Positions 1 through 6,512 are shown, numbered from the stretch's first letter. The stretch: DNA of 10,190 nucleotides from an uncultured Aquabacterium sp. (GCA_937923225.1 CALAKR010000448.1:1-10190), one strand, 5' to 3'. Made by a program: numbers and translations. The notes: generated by a model not told the origin, from the sequence alone.

Positions 1-104
1 AGGCCGCGGCGCATGCCTCGCTGTGGATGTTCATCTCGCTGCTGGCCGGGGCTTTCGTGGCCAGCTGGCTGGCCACCTACGGCGGCCGTCGCCGCGACCT
101 GTGA
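1..104 (+). CDS. C-terminal end of a membrane protein (5' truncated by window edge)
   Basis: The reading frame is open from base 3 and stops at TGA 102-104, giving about 33 residues of an incomplete gene. The segment contains one hydrophobic stretch (LWMFISLLAGAFVASWLA) followed by a basic tail (GGRRRDL). That is the pattern of a last transmembrane helix with a cytoplasmic positively charged end. The Gly/Ala-rich helix ending in a short Arg tail resembles small integral membrane proteins of Burkholderiales that I cannot name. The next gene starts 72 bases downstream on the same strand, so the two may be co-transcribed. Function cannot be assigned from this fragment. Confidence 0.6.
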   Translation, partial: AAAHASLWMFISLLAGAFVASWLATYGGRRRDL

Positions 105-164
105 TCACGGTGCGCCATAACGCCGCCGCATCACGTTTGAGACAAGTCCTTCCATCCAATTTTC

Positions 165-170
165 AAGGAG
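165..170 (+). promoter_or_regulatory. Strong Shine-Dalgarno site for the 23-residue peptide
   Basis: AAGGAG lies six bases before the ATG at 177. It is a near-consensus match to the 16S rRNA tail at good spacing. It is the best ribosome binding site in the window and the main reason to believe the tiny ORF that follows. Confidence 0.75.
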
Positions 171-176
171 ACTGCC

Positions 177-248
177 ATGGGTGCATTGCTGCTTTGGCTT
201 CTGGGCGTGCCGCTGCCCATCATCATCCTGATCGCCTTGCTGACGTGA
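177..248 (+). CDS. Small hydrophobic membrane peptide, 23 aa
   Basis: An ATG at 177 and TGA at 246-248 encode 23 residues (MGALLLWLLGVPLPIIILI, then ALLT). The peptide is almost entirely hydrophobic, with a Gly-Val-Pro-Leu-Pro break in the middle, and would form one short transmembrane segment. It has no charged residues. The AAGGAG ribosome binding site six bases upstream strongly favours translation. Similar one-helix micro-proteins are common in proteobacteria near membrane-stress or envelope genes, but I do not recognise a named family. It follows a membrane-protein gene on the same strand and converges on the FabI-like gene, with 31 bases between the two stops. Most gene callers would miss it because of its length. 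Confidence 0.55.
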   Translation: MGALLLWLLGVPLPIIILIALLT

Positions 249-279
249 GTCTGGCATCGCCCGGCCACCGGCGCCGGCC

Positions 280-1077
280 TCAACTCATCACGTGGTAGCC
301 GCCATCCACGTACAGCGTGGAGCCGGTCAGCAGCCGGGCATGGTCCGCCGCCAGCATGGCGGTGGCATAGCCCACATCGTCGATGCCGGCCAGCATGTGG
401 GCCGGCGCCCGCGCGGTAGCATCGGCGATGAGCGCATCGAATTCCGCCAGGCCCGAGGCCGCGCGCGTGCGGATCGGCCCGGGCGAGATGGCGTGCACGC
501 GGATGCCCTGCGGGCCCAGTTCATGGGCCAGGTAGCGCACGGAGGATTCCAGCGCGGCCTTGACAGGGCCCATCACGTTGTAGTGCTCGACGACCTTGTG
601 CGCGCCGTAGAAGCTCATGGTGAACAGGGTGCCGCCCTCGCGCATCAGGGGTTCGGCCAGGTGGGCCATGCGGATGAAGCTGTGGCAGGACACGTCCATG
701 GCTTTGGCGAAGCCATCGGCTGAGCAATCCGTCAGGCGGCCTTGCAGATCGACCTTGGGCGCAAAGGCAATGGAGTGCAGTGCCGCGTGCAGCACACCCC
801 AACGTGCGCCGATGGCGTTGAACACGGCTTCGAGCGAGCCAGCCTGCGTCACGTCCAGCGGCAGCAGCAGGGCCGCGTCGAGCTGGCGTGCCAGGGGCTC
901 GACATGGGGCAGGGCCTTGTCGTTGAGGTAGGTGATGGCCAGCTCGGCGCCCATGGCCTTGAAGGCCCGAGCGCAGCCATAGGCGATGGACTGGTCGTTG
1001 GCGATGCCGGTGACCAGCACCTTCTTGCCCTGGAGCAGGGTGGCCGCGGCGCCCGGTGCGCTGCTCATGCTGTTCAT
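280..1077 (-). CDS. fabI: FabI-type enoyl-[acyl carrier protein] reductase (SDR family), 265 aa
   Basis: This is a short-chain dehydrogenase of the FabI class, which reduces a trans-2-enoyl thioester with NAD(P)H. The FabI-type cofactor loop is present near residues 23-34 (TGIANDQSIAYG), with HSIAFAP at 101-107. The catalytic region has Y166-N-V-M-G and K173, matching E. coli Tyr156 and Lys163. AISPGPIRTRAASGL (196-210) and a C-terminal YVDGGYHVMS complete the fold. Length is normal for the family. The position of E. coli Tyr146 is Phe156 here, followed by Tyr157, which is unusual. The start is set at 1077 because its ATG overlaps the TGA of the upstream DUF3141 gene (ATGA, 1077-1074). That implies translational coupling and fits the absence of a clear ribosome binding site. 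A second in-frame ATG lies at 1068. The genetic context suggests an accessory acyl-CoA/ACP enzyme tied to PHA or acyl metabolism, not the main fatty-acid-synthesis FabI (inference). Confidence 0.88.
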   Translation of the reverse strand: MNSMSSAPGAAATLLQGKKVLVTGIANDQSIAYGCARAFKAMGAELAITYLNDKALPHVEPLARQLDAALLLPLDVTQAGSLEAVFNAIGARWGVLHAALHSIAFAPKVDLQGRLTDCSADGFAKAMDVSCHSFIRMAHLAEPLMREGGTLFTMSFYGAHKVVEHYNVMGPVKAALESSVRYLAHELGPQGIRVHAISPGPIRTRAASGLAEFDALIADATARAPAHMLAGIDDVGYATAMLAADHARLLTGSTLYVDGGYHVMS

Positions 1078-3431
1078 GCCGCAGCGCGCCGCGAGGGGGC
1101 ACGTGGGCGTTTGGCGGCCGACAAGCCGGAGGGCGCTGGCAGCGCGGCATCCTTGTCGGGCGGCGATACGCCGCGCACGGTCTGCCCGGCGGTGCCGGCC
1201 TCGCTGGAGGCCACCGTCTGCGCCAGGGACAAGGCCAGCGCGGCCACACGCGCCGGATCGACCCCCAGCGTGGCATGGGCCGCACGTGAGGCGGGCGAGT
1301 TGGGATCGGCCCAATCGGCCTCGGCCATCAACACGGCCGAGGCCAGTGCCAGGGCCTGTTCGCGGCAGGCCTGATCGGGCAGCAGGCGGGGCAGGGTGGC
1401 CACGGCGGCCTCGGGGGCGAAGGTCACGATCAGGGCCTGCCCGTCCAGCATCTTCTGCCAGTCCTGGCTGTGCGTGCTGGCCAGGGGCACGGCCATGTGG
1501 TGGGCCATCTCCCGGTGGGAGCGCGCCAGCAACTGGCCGATGCGCATGCTGCGCCGGTCCAGGCGGCCCCGGTGGGCTAGGCCCAGCAGCACCAGCCGGC
1601 AGACGCCTTCGGCGAAGCCACCCTTGTCCGCGTGGGCCAGCGCCACCTGACGGGCATGGGCCTCATCCGTCTCGGCCTGGGCCAAGGCGGCCAGTTCATC
1701 GGCCACGTGCGGCGGCATCACGGCGCCCAGGCCTTGCGGCCCATAGGCCAGCGTCACCCAGTTGGTGGAGGCATCGTCGCGCAGGCCGCCCAGCAGGTTC
1801 AGCCCCTGCGTGATCCAGTCGGAGGTGACGTGCTCCCATGCCAGCCAGGGGTTGGCGCTGTCCACCGGGGCGCGTTGCGCACGCACCTGTTCGGCCGTCT
1901 GCTCCAGCCAGGGCGCGATCGGGTTCAGATCGGACAGGGCCACGTGTTGCTGGCGCAGCGGCACTGTCCAGCGCAGGGCCTCACCCAAGGCGCGGCTGCC
2001 TGCCAGCTTGACCCAGGGCTGCAGCCAGGTTTTATAGGCCTGCATGTTGATCTCGGACAGTTGCGCCACGGTGCTGAAAAGCTGTTCGTCCTTGCGCTGG
2101 TCGGCATTGAGGGCGCGGATGTCATCCACCGTGCGCGTCTCGAAGTGCACGTTGAAGCTGCCGGGCTCCAGCTCGGCGAACGGGGCCTGCTCGTCCTTGG
2201 CCTCGATCTTCATCTCGAACAGGCCCGGGGGCAGGGCGTCGATCATGTCCAGGGTGTTGATGATCTGGTCATGCTCCTTGCGGGCCGTGGCGCCGCCCAC
2301 GAAGATGCCCAGGTGGCCGATGGTGTTGTGCAGCATGTAGACGATGGTGCGGCCAGCGGCCACCAGCGCCTCTTCGCTGCCCCACACGTCGATGATCCAG
2401 TCTAGCGCCTGCTGCGGCGGGGTGATGTTGTCGCCCCAGGACGCGAAGATCACGATGGGCGAGGTGATGTCGCGCAGGTTCAGGGTCTTGCCTTGCACCA
2501 CCACTTCGCCGCGTGCCAGCTTGTTGCCGATGAACAGGTTTTCGACGATGGCCTGGATCTCTTCACCCGTCATGCGGAAGTAGCCGCCCCACCAGCGCTC
2601 GAACTCCAGGAAGCGCTCGTGCTCGGTGTCGATGTTGGCGTAGAGGTTGTAGTACTTGCCCCAGAAGGTGTTGCCCAGGTTCAGGTTCTCGAAGTTCTGG
2701 ACCAGGTAAGCGCCGTCGAAGCGGTCACCGGCCAGGTCGGAAGCGAAGGCGGCCATCCACGCGCCGCCCAGCACGCCGCCGCTGTAGCGCATGGGGTTCT
2801 GCTTGGGGCTGCCTGCCCAGTACGACAGCGGGGCCCCGTTGAGCACGATGGGGCCCATGATGTCGCTGCGCACCGATGCCAGCGCGGCCACGGCCCAGCC
2901 GGCCTGGCAGTTGCCGATCACCGCGGGCTTGCAGCCGCACTCCGGGTGACGTTGCTGCACAGCCTCGATGAAGGTGGCTTCGGCTTCGGCCACGCTGAGC
3001 AAGGTCTGCCCGTCCAAGGGTTCCGGCGCAAAGGTGATGAAGTACACGGGATGCCCTGCCCGCAACGCGACACCGACTTCCGAATCGGGCTTGAAGCCGC
3101 CGATGCCGGGGCCGTGTCCTGCGCGGGGGTCGACGATGACGATGGGGCGCTTGGTGTCATCGATCTGCAGCCCTTGCGGAGGCAGGATGCGCAGCAGCGC
3201 GTAGTTGCAGGGTGATGGCAAGGTAGCGCCATCGATCAGCAACTCATGCTCGAAGTGCAGCAACGGCGGCTTGCCTTCTAGCAGGTGCTTCATGAAGATG
3301 TTGCCGCGCTCGCGCAACACATCCAGCGTCAGGATCGAACGCTGCCAGGCATCGATCAGGTAGGCGCTGGTCTCTTCGGCGAGATGGCTGGCGGCCCGAG
3401 GGCCGGCGATGGCGTCGATCTGCTGTGGCAT
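1074..3431 (-). CDS. DUF3141 protein, PHA-synthase-like alpha/beta hydrolase, 785 aa
   Basis: A large cytoplasmic protein with no signal peptide. It belongs to the group annotated as DUF3141 or '3-hydroxyalkanoate synthetase'. The N-terminal half looks like a PhaC-type alpha/beta hydrolase. It has PIVIVDPRAGHGPGIGGF (about 96-113), a nucleophile elbow GNCQAGWA with Cys175 in place of Ser, an acid-residue site FASWGDNITPP with Asp334, and a C-terminal His motif NTIGHLGIF with His373. Together these give a plausible Cys-Asp-His triad as in PHA synthases. The part after residue ~430 is DUF3141-specific, of unknown function. The tail (about 745-785) is Ala/Pro/Arg-rich and probably disordered. 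The start at 3431 was chosen because GGAG precedes it by five bases. An upstream in-frame ATG at 3470 has no ribosome binding site. The stop overlaps the fabI-like start. Polymerase, depolymerase or thioesterase activity is not established for the family as far as I know. Confidence 0.88.
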   Translation of the reverse strand: MPQQIDAIAGPRAASHLAEETSAYLIDAWQRSILTLDVLRERGNIFMKHLLEGKPPLLHFEHELLIDGATLPSPCNYALLRILPPQGLQIDDTKRPIVIVDPRAGHGPGIGGFKPDSEVGVALRAGHPVYFITFAPEPLDGQTLLSVAEAEATFIEAVQQRHPECGCKPAVIGNCQAGWAVAALASVRSDIMGPIVLNGAPLSYWAGSPKQNPMRYSGGVLGGAWMAAFASDLAGDRFDGAYLVQNFENLNLGNTFWGKYYNLYANIDTEHERFLEFERWWGGYFRMTGEEIQAIVENLFIGNKLARGEVVVQGKTLNLRDITSPIVIFASWGDNITPPQQALDWIIDVWGSEEALVAAGRTIVYMLHNTIGHLGIFVGGATARKEHDQIINTLDMIDALPPGLFEMKIEAKDEQAPFAELEPGSFNVHFETRTVDDIRALNADQRKDEQLFSTVAQLSEINMQAYKTWLQPWVKLAGSRALGEALRWTVPLRQQHVALSDLNPIAPWLEQTAEQVRAQRAPVDSANPWLAWEHVTSDWITQGLNLLGGLRDDASTNWVTLAYGPQGLGAVMPPHVADELAALAQAETDEAHARQVALAHADKGGFAEGVCRLVLLGLAHRGRLDRRSMRIGQLLARSHREMAHHMAVPLASTHSQDWQKMLDGQALIVTFAPEAAVATLPRLLPDQACREQALALASAVLMAEADWADPNSPASRAAHATLGVDPARVAALALSLAQTVASSEAGTAGQTVRGVSPPDKDAALPAPSGLSAAKRPRAPSRRAAA

Positions 3432-3436
3432 GAAGG

Positions 3437-3440
3437 CTCC
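3437..3440 (-). promoter_or_regulatory. Ribosome binding site that decides the DUF3141 start
   Basis: Read on the minus strand this is GGAG, followed by CCTTC and then the ATG at 3431. The upstream in-frame ATG at 3470 has no comparable site, so the 785-residue form is preferred. Confidence 0.6.
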
Positions 3441-3476
3441 ATGCTTGATTTGCTGCTGTGCAGCATGCATGATTTG
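3440..3476. repeat. 13-base direct repeat pair in the divergent promoter region
   Basis: CATGCTTGATTTG (3440-3452) and CATGCATGATTTG (3464-3476) are identical at 12 of 13 positions and lie 24 bases apart start to start. The palindrome at 3451-3465 fills the space between them. Two near-identical boxes this close in a divergent regulatory region suggest paired binding sites for one regulator. The factor is unknown. Confidence 0.5.
3451..3465. promoter_or_regulatory. Perfect palindrome matching the PhaR-type operator core CTGC-N3-GCAG
   Basis: TGCTGCTGTGCAGCA has perfect 6-base arms around a 3-base centre. Its core, 3453-3463, is CTGC-TGT-GCAG. From memory, the PHA-responsive repressor PhaR of Rhodobacter/Paracoccus binds CTGC-N3-GCAG. 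The site sits 20 bases upstream of the DUF3141 start on one side and 65 bases upstream of the acyltransferase start on the other, so one protein could control both arms. The motif is short and could arise by chance in GC-rich DNA. Confidence 0.4.
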
Positions 3477-3529
3477 AGTGAACCGACTTGCTGTATCCCT
3501 AGGCCTTACTTGGGGATTGTCCGAAAACC

Positions 3530-4504
3530 ATGGAGAACACATTGCCCCAGCAGCCCGCAGCGACTTCAGTCCAACACCCGCACTACGATGCCCTCATCGC
3601 GAAGGCGCAGACCCTGCCCCCCTTGAGGGTGGCCGTGGTGCATCCCTGCAATGATGTGTCGCTGGGTGCGGCCCTGGAGTCTGCTGAACTGGGGCTGATC
3701 ACGCCGGTGCTGATCGGCCCACGCAGCAAGATCGAAGCGGCTGCAGCGCAACTGGGGGTGAGCCTATCGAGCACCTTGATCATCGATGCGCCGCACAGCC
3801 ACGCCGCGGCCGATGCCGCCGTGGGCATGGTGCTCAAGGGCGAAGTCGATGCCCTGATGAAGGGCAGTCTGCACACGGATGAGCTGATGGGCGCGGTGGT
3901 GCGCCGCGAGAACGGACTGCGCACTTCCCGCCGCATCAGTCATTGCTTCGTGATGGACGTGCCGGGCCATGAGCAGCCGCTGGTCATCTCGGATGCCGCG
4001 ATCAACATCGCGCCCACGCTGGAAGAAAAGGTCGACATCGTGCAGAACGCCATCGACCTGGCGCATGCGCTGCATCTGCCGGCCGTGCGCGTGGCCATCC
4101 TGTCGTCGATGGAGACGGTCAATGCCAAGGTGCCCTCCACGCTGGATGCGGCTGCGCTGTGCAAGATGGCGGACCGCGGGCAGATCACCGGCGGGCAGCT
4201 CGACGGCCCGCTGGCCATGGACAACGCCATCGACCCCGAGGCGGCGCGCATCAAGGGCATCGTGTCGCCCGTGGCGGGGCAGGCCAATGTGCTGATCGTG
4301 CCTGATCTGGATGCGGGCAACATGCTGGCCAAGAGCCTGAGCTTTCTGGCAGGGGCCTATGCCGCCGGCATCGTGCTGGGCGCCAAGGTGCCGGTGATTC
4401 TAACCAGCCGCGCCGATTCCAAGGCCGCGCGCCTGGCCTCATGCGCGGTGGCGTCGATGTTGGCCCAGGCCGGTCGCGACAAGCTGATCAAGGCGGTCGG
4501 ATGA
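3530..4504 (+). CDS. Phosphate acetyl/butyryltransferase-family protein, 324 aa
   Basis: Transfers an acyl group between CoA and phosphate (acyl-CoA + Pi to acyl-phosphate + CoA). Its partner is the kinase encoded just downstream. The protein is a single Pta/Ptb domain. Visible family motifs are an MKGSLHTDELM segment (110-120), SDAAINIAPTLEEK (154-167), VPDLDAGNMLAKSL (257-270) and a C-terminal GAKVPVILTSRADS (284-297). Relatives in alphaproteobacteria are often annotated as bifunctional enoyl-CoA hydratase/phosphate acetyltransferase with an N-terminal MaoC domain. Here the protein starts directly with the transferase domain, so that hydratase part is absent. No strong ribosome binding site precedes the ATG; TGGGGA lies about 13 bases upstream. 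The next in-frame ATG is near residue 100, too far inside the domain. The stop overlaps the kinase start (ATGA, 4501-4504). Substrate could be acetyl-, propionyl- or butyryl-CoA; sequence alone does not decide. Confidence 0.88.
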   Translation: MENTLPQQPAATSVQHPHYDALIAKAQTLPPLRVAVVHPCNDVSLGAALESAELGLITPVLIGPRSKIEAAAAQLGVSLSSTLIIDAPHSHAAADAAVGMVLKGEVDALMKGSLHTDELMGAVVRRENGLRTSRRISHCFVMDVPGHEQPLVISDAAINIAPTLEEKVDIVQNAIDLAHALHLPAVRVAILSSMETVNAKVPSTLDAAALCKMADRGQITGGQLDGPLAMDNAIDPEAARIKGIVSPVAGQANVLIVPDLDAGNMLAKSLSFLAGAYAAGIVLGAKVPVILTSRADSKAARLASCAVASMLAQAGRDKLIKAVG

Positions 4505-5730
4505 GCGGCGCCGCTTCTTTGCAGCAGGGGCTGCTGCTGGTGTTGAACGCGGGCTCTTCGAGCATCAAGTTCTCGGTGTTCGATGTGCAGGCCGGGCAGG
4601 CGCCTGCCGAGTGCTTCCACGGCAAGATCGAAGGCCTGGGCGGTGCGGCGTACTTCATCGCCAAGGCGGCCGATGGCGCCGTGGTGGGCGAGCACCGCTG
4701 GGCCAAGGGTGCTTCGGTGGATCACCAGCAGGCCCTGGTCCAGTTGAGCGAATGGTTGTCACCCAGGCTGGAAGGGCGCCCCCTGCTGGCCTGCGGGCAC
4801 CGTGTCGTGCATGGCGGCCGTGACTATGCGGCCCCGGTGCTGATCGATGACAAGGTGCTGGCTGATCTGGAGGCGCTGTGCCCGCTGGCGCCGCTGCACC
4901 AGCCGCACAATCTGTCGCCGATCCGGGCGATCCGCGAGCATCTGCCGAATCTGCCCCAGGTGGCCTGTTTCGACACGGCCTTCCACCATGATCAGGCCGA
5001 GGTGGTGGCGCAGTTCGCGCTGCCTCAGTCGGTCACGCAGGCGGGTGTGCGGCGCTACGGCTTTCATGGCTTGTCCTACGAATACATCGCCTCGGTGCTG
5101 CCCAGGCTGCATCCGCGCCTGGCCGCGGGCCGTGTGGTGGTGGCCCACCTGGGCAACGGGGCCAGCCTGTGCGCCATGCAGGGCGGGCGCAGCGTGGCTT
5201 CGACGATGGGCTTTTCTGCGCTGGATGGCCTGGCCATGGGCACGCGTTGCGGAACGCTGGATGCCGGGGTGGTCTTCCACTTGCTGCGCGAGTTGAAGCT
5301 CACGCCAGAGCAGGCCGAGCACATGCTCTATCACGACAGCGGCCTGCTGGGCATGTCCGGTGTGTCCAATGACATGCGCGAGTTGCGCGCCCGTGCTGAC
5401 GAGCCGCAAGTGCGCCTGGCGCTGGACATCTACGTGCACCGCATCGTGCGCGAGATCGGCTCCATGGCCGCGGCCTTGGGCGGGCTGGATGCGCTGATCT
5501 TCACCGCAGGCATCGGCGAAAACGGCGTGGCCACGCGCGCCGAGGTGCTGGAAGGCTGCCGGTGGCTGGGCTTCAAGCCCGATGCGGCACGCAATGCCCA
5601 GAACGGGCCCTGCCTCACCGAGGGCGATCCGGCCCTGGTGCCTTCGGCCTGGGTGGTGCCCACCGATGAGGAGGGCATGCTGGCGCGCCATGTGCTGGAG
5701 GTGCTGGCGGCTAGGGGCGCATCGAACTGA
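4501..5730 (+). CDS. ackA: Acetate/propionate-family kinase, 409 aa
   Basis: Interconverts acyl-phosphate + ADP and carboxylic acid + ATP, acting with the acyltransferase encoded upstream. ASKHA-fold motifs appear in order. They are LNAGSSSIKFS with Asn16, GHRVVHGG with Arg101, CFDTAFH with Asp158, RRYGFHG with His190, HLGNGASL (216-223), MGTRCG with Arg249, SNDMREL (289-295), FTAGIGENG (334-342) and DEE near 389-391. These cover the catalytic and binding residues known from Methanosarcina AckA. The segment after Arg249 reads CGTLDAG, where the family usually has an acidic residue and Pro (GD-DP or GQLDP), so substrate or nucleotide preference may differ. The ATG at 4501 is preferred over an upstream in-frame ATG at 4441. 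It overlaps the preceding stop as ATGA, and the first motif then sits at the usual distance. AAGG at 4490-4493 may help initiation. Acetate is the default substrate; propionate or butyrate is possible. Confidence 0.92.
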   Translation: MSGAASLQQGLLLVLNAGSSSIKFSVFDVQAGQAPAECFHGKIEGLGGAAYFIAKAADGAVVGEHRWAKGASVDHQQALVQLSEWLSPRLEGRPLLACGHRVVHGGRDYAAPVLIDDKVLADLEALCPLAPLHQPHNLSPIRAIREHLPNLPQVACFDTAFHHDQAEVVAQFALPQSVTQAGVRRYGFHGLSYEYIASVLPRLHPRLAAGRVVVAHLGNGASLCAMQGGRSVASTMGFSALDGLAMGTRCGTLDAGVVFHLLRELKLTPEQAEHMLYHDSGLLGMSGVSNDMRELRARADEPQVRLALDIYVHRIVREIGSMAAALGGLDALIFTAGIGENGVATRAEVLEGCRWLGFKPDAARNAQNGPCLTEGDPALVPSAWVVPTDEEGMLARHVLEVLAARGASN

Positions 5731-5738
5731 CGCGCTCA

Positions 5739-5765
5739 GGGGCCCTGCAAGGCCCACAGGGCCTC
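5739..5765. terminator. Stem-loop between convergent ackA and lipoprotein genes
   Basis: GGGGCCCTG (5739-5747), a 9-base loop, and CAGGGCCTC (5757-5765) form a 9-pair stem with one G-U pair. It lies 8 bases after the kinase stop and touches the stop codon of the opposing lipoprotein gene. Neither strand shows a following T-run, so it is not a textbook intrinsic terminator. It may act as a bidirectional terminator or a 3'-end stabiliser. Confidence 0.45.
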
Positions 5766-6399
5766 ATGAAGCGTCATCAAGCTTCAAGCGGGGCGGCGCT
5801 TTCGGCGGTGAGGAGGATGTCCGGTCGATCAGGCCCAGCACCCGGCACTCCTGCACCAGGGCGCGCGCATCGGCCAGATCGATGGGCTCCAGCGTGAAGC
5901 CTCGCTGCTTGGGGCCACTGCCGCGAACCGCCCGCCAGGCCCGCAACTGACCAGATCCCAGTTGTGCGGACACCGGCGCTGAGGCGGCGGGCTCGATCTG
6001 CAACTGGTGCACGCCGGGCAACACATCCACCGCCACGACCGTGCAGGGAATGGTGTCGACCAGCGTCTGCCCATCGAGTTGCAGCATGGCGTGGCCATGG
6101 GCATCGGCCCAGTGGTTGCGCACGATGAGCGCCCGCCCGCGTCCTGCCGGCGGTGGGGTCATGCGGTACACGGCCTGGATCTGCGCCGGGGTGCTCGTGG
6201 GGGCGCTGGTGCAGGTGCGGATGGGGCCGTGGCGGTAGCACGACTCGGCTTGGGCGCCGCGCGTGCCGGCTGGTGTGCTGCAAGCCGTCAGCAAGCCAGC
6301 GGTCAACAGCAGGCCCGCCATCGCGGCGGGGGGGGAGGCGAAGTTGAAGGTGTTGAGGCCAGGCCTGGAGGGCGTTGCTGGTTGGCGTTGAATGGTCAT
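5764..6399 (-). CDS. Putative outer-membrane or periplasmic lipoprotein, 211 aa
   Basis: The N-terminus has a hydrophobic stretch ending in a lipobox, LLTAC, with Cys40 as the predicted lipidated residue. Ser at +2 fits outer-membrane sorting. The n-region before it is long (about 26 residues) and carries few positive charges. A mature chain of about 172 residues follows, with further cysteines at 54, 63, 119 and 185. The segment 89-136 (ALIVRNHW through LQLDGQTLVD to VLPGVHQLQIEP) has the strand pattern of small beta domains found in bacterial lipoproteins (DUF2846/PEGA-like). That is a weak resemblance, not an assignment. The C-terminus is Ser/Pro-rich. The ATG at 6399 is chosen because GGGAGA lies seven bases upstream. 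The open frame extends further upstream without coding signal. The gene is divergent from the exported phosphoesterase gene, so both products act in the envelope. Function unknown. Confidence 0.75.
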   Translation of the reverse strand: MTIQRQPATPSRPGLNTFNFASPPAAMAGLLLTAGLLTACSTPAGTRGAQAESCYRHGPIRTCTSAPTSTPAQIQAVYRMTPPPAGRGRALIVRNHWADAHGHAMLQLDGQTLVDTIPCTVVAVDVLPGVHQLQIEPAASAPVSAQLGSGQLRAWRAVRGSGPKQRGFTLEPIDLADARALVQECRVLGLIDRTSSSPPKAPPRLKLDDAS

Positions 6400-6512
6400 T
6401 GGTGCGTCTCCCACGGGCGCTGGTACGGCCGCCTCGATCCTCCCATCTTGCGTTCTTTCTCGGTAAGGAAGGTTTGTAAATGTTGCTGAACCAAACTGCA
6501 GTGTGAAATGTC

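Noticed and set aside
268..277. Palindrome CCGGCGCCGG between the small peptide and FabI-like genes as a terminator
   Set aside because: The palindrome is too short to leave a loop and no T-run follows on either strand; likely just GC-rich sequence.
1078..1314. 79-residue N-terminal extension of the FabI-like protein
   Set aside because: It overlaps the DUF3141 gene in another frame, is Arg/Gly-rich without family similarity, and the ATGA overlap gives a natural start at 1077.
2493..3215. 240-codon open frame on the plus strand opposite the DUF3141 gene
   Set aside because: The minus-strand frame has clear family motifs across this region; a long antisense frame is expected in GC-rich DNA and the plus-strand product has no recognisable domain.
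3445..3449. TTGAT as part of an FNR/Anr box upstream of the acyl module
   Set aside because: Only a half-site is present; no ATCAA follows at the four-base spacing, so oxygen control by FNR is not supported here.
4759..5757. 332-codon open frame opposite the kinase gene
   Set aside because: Full set of acetate-kinase motifs on the plus strand; the antisense protein is His/Gln/Arg-rich and looks like a shadow.
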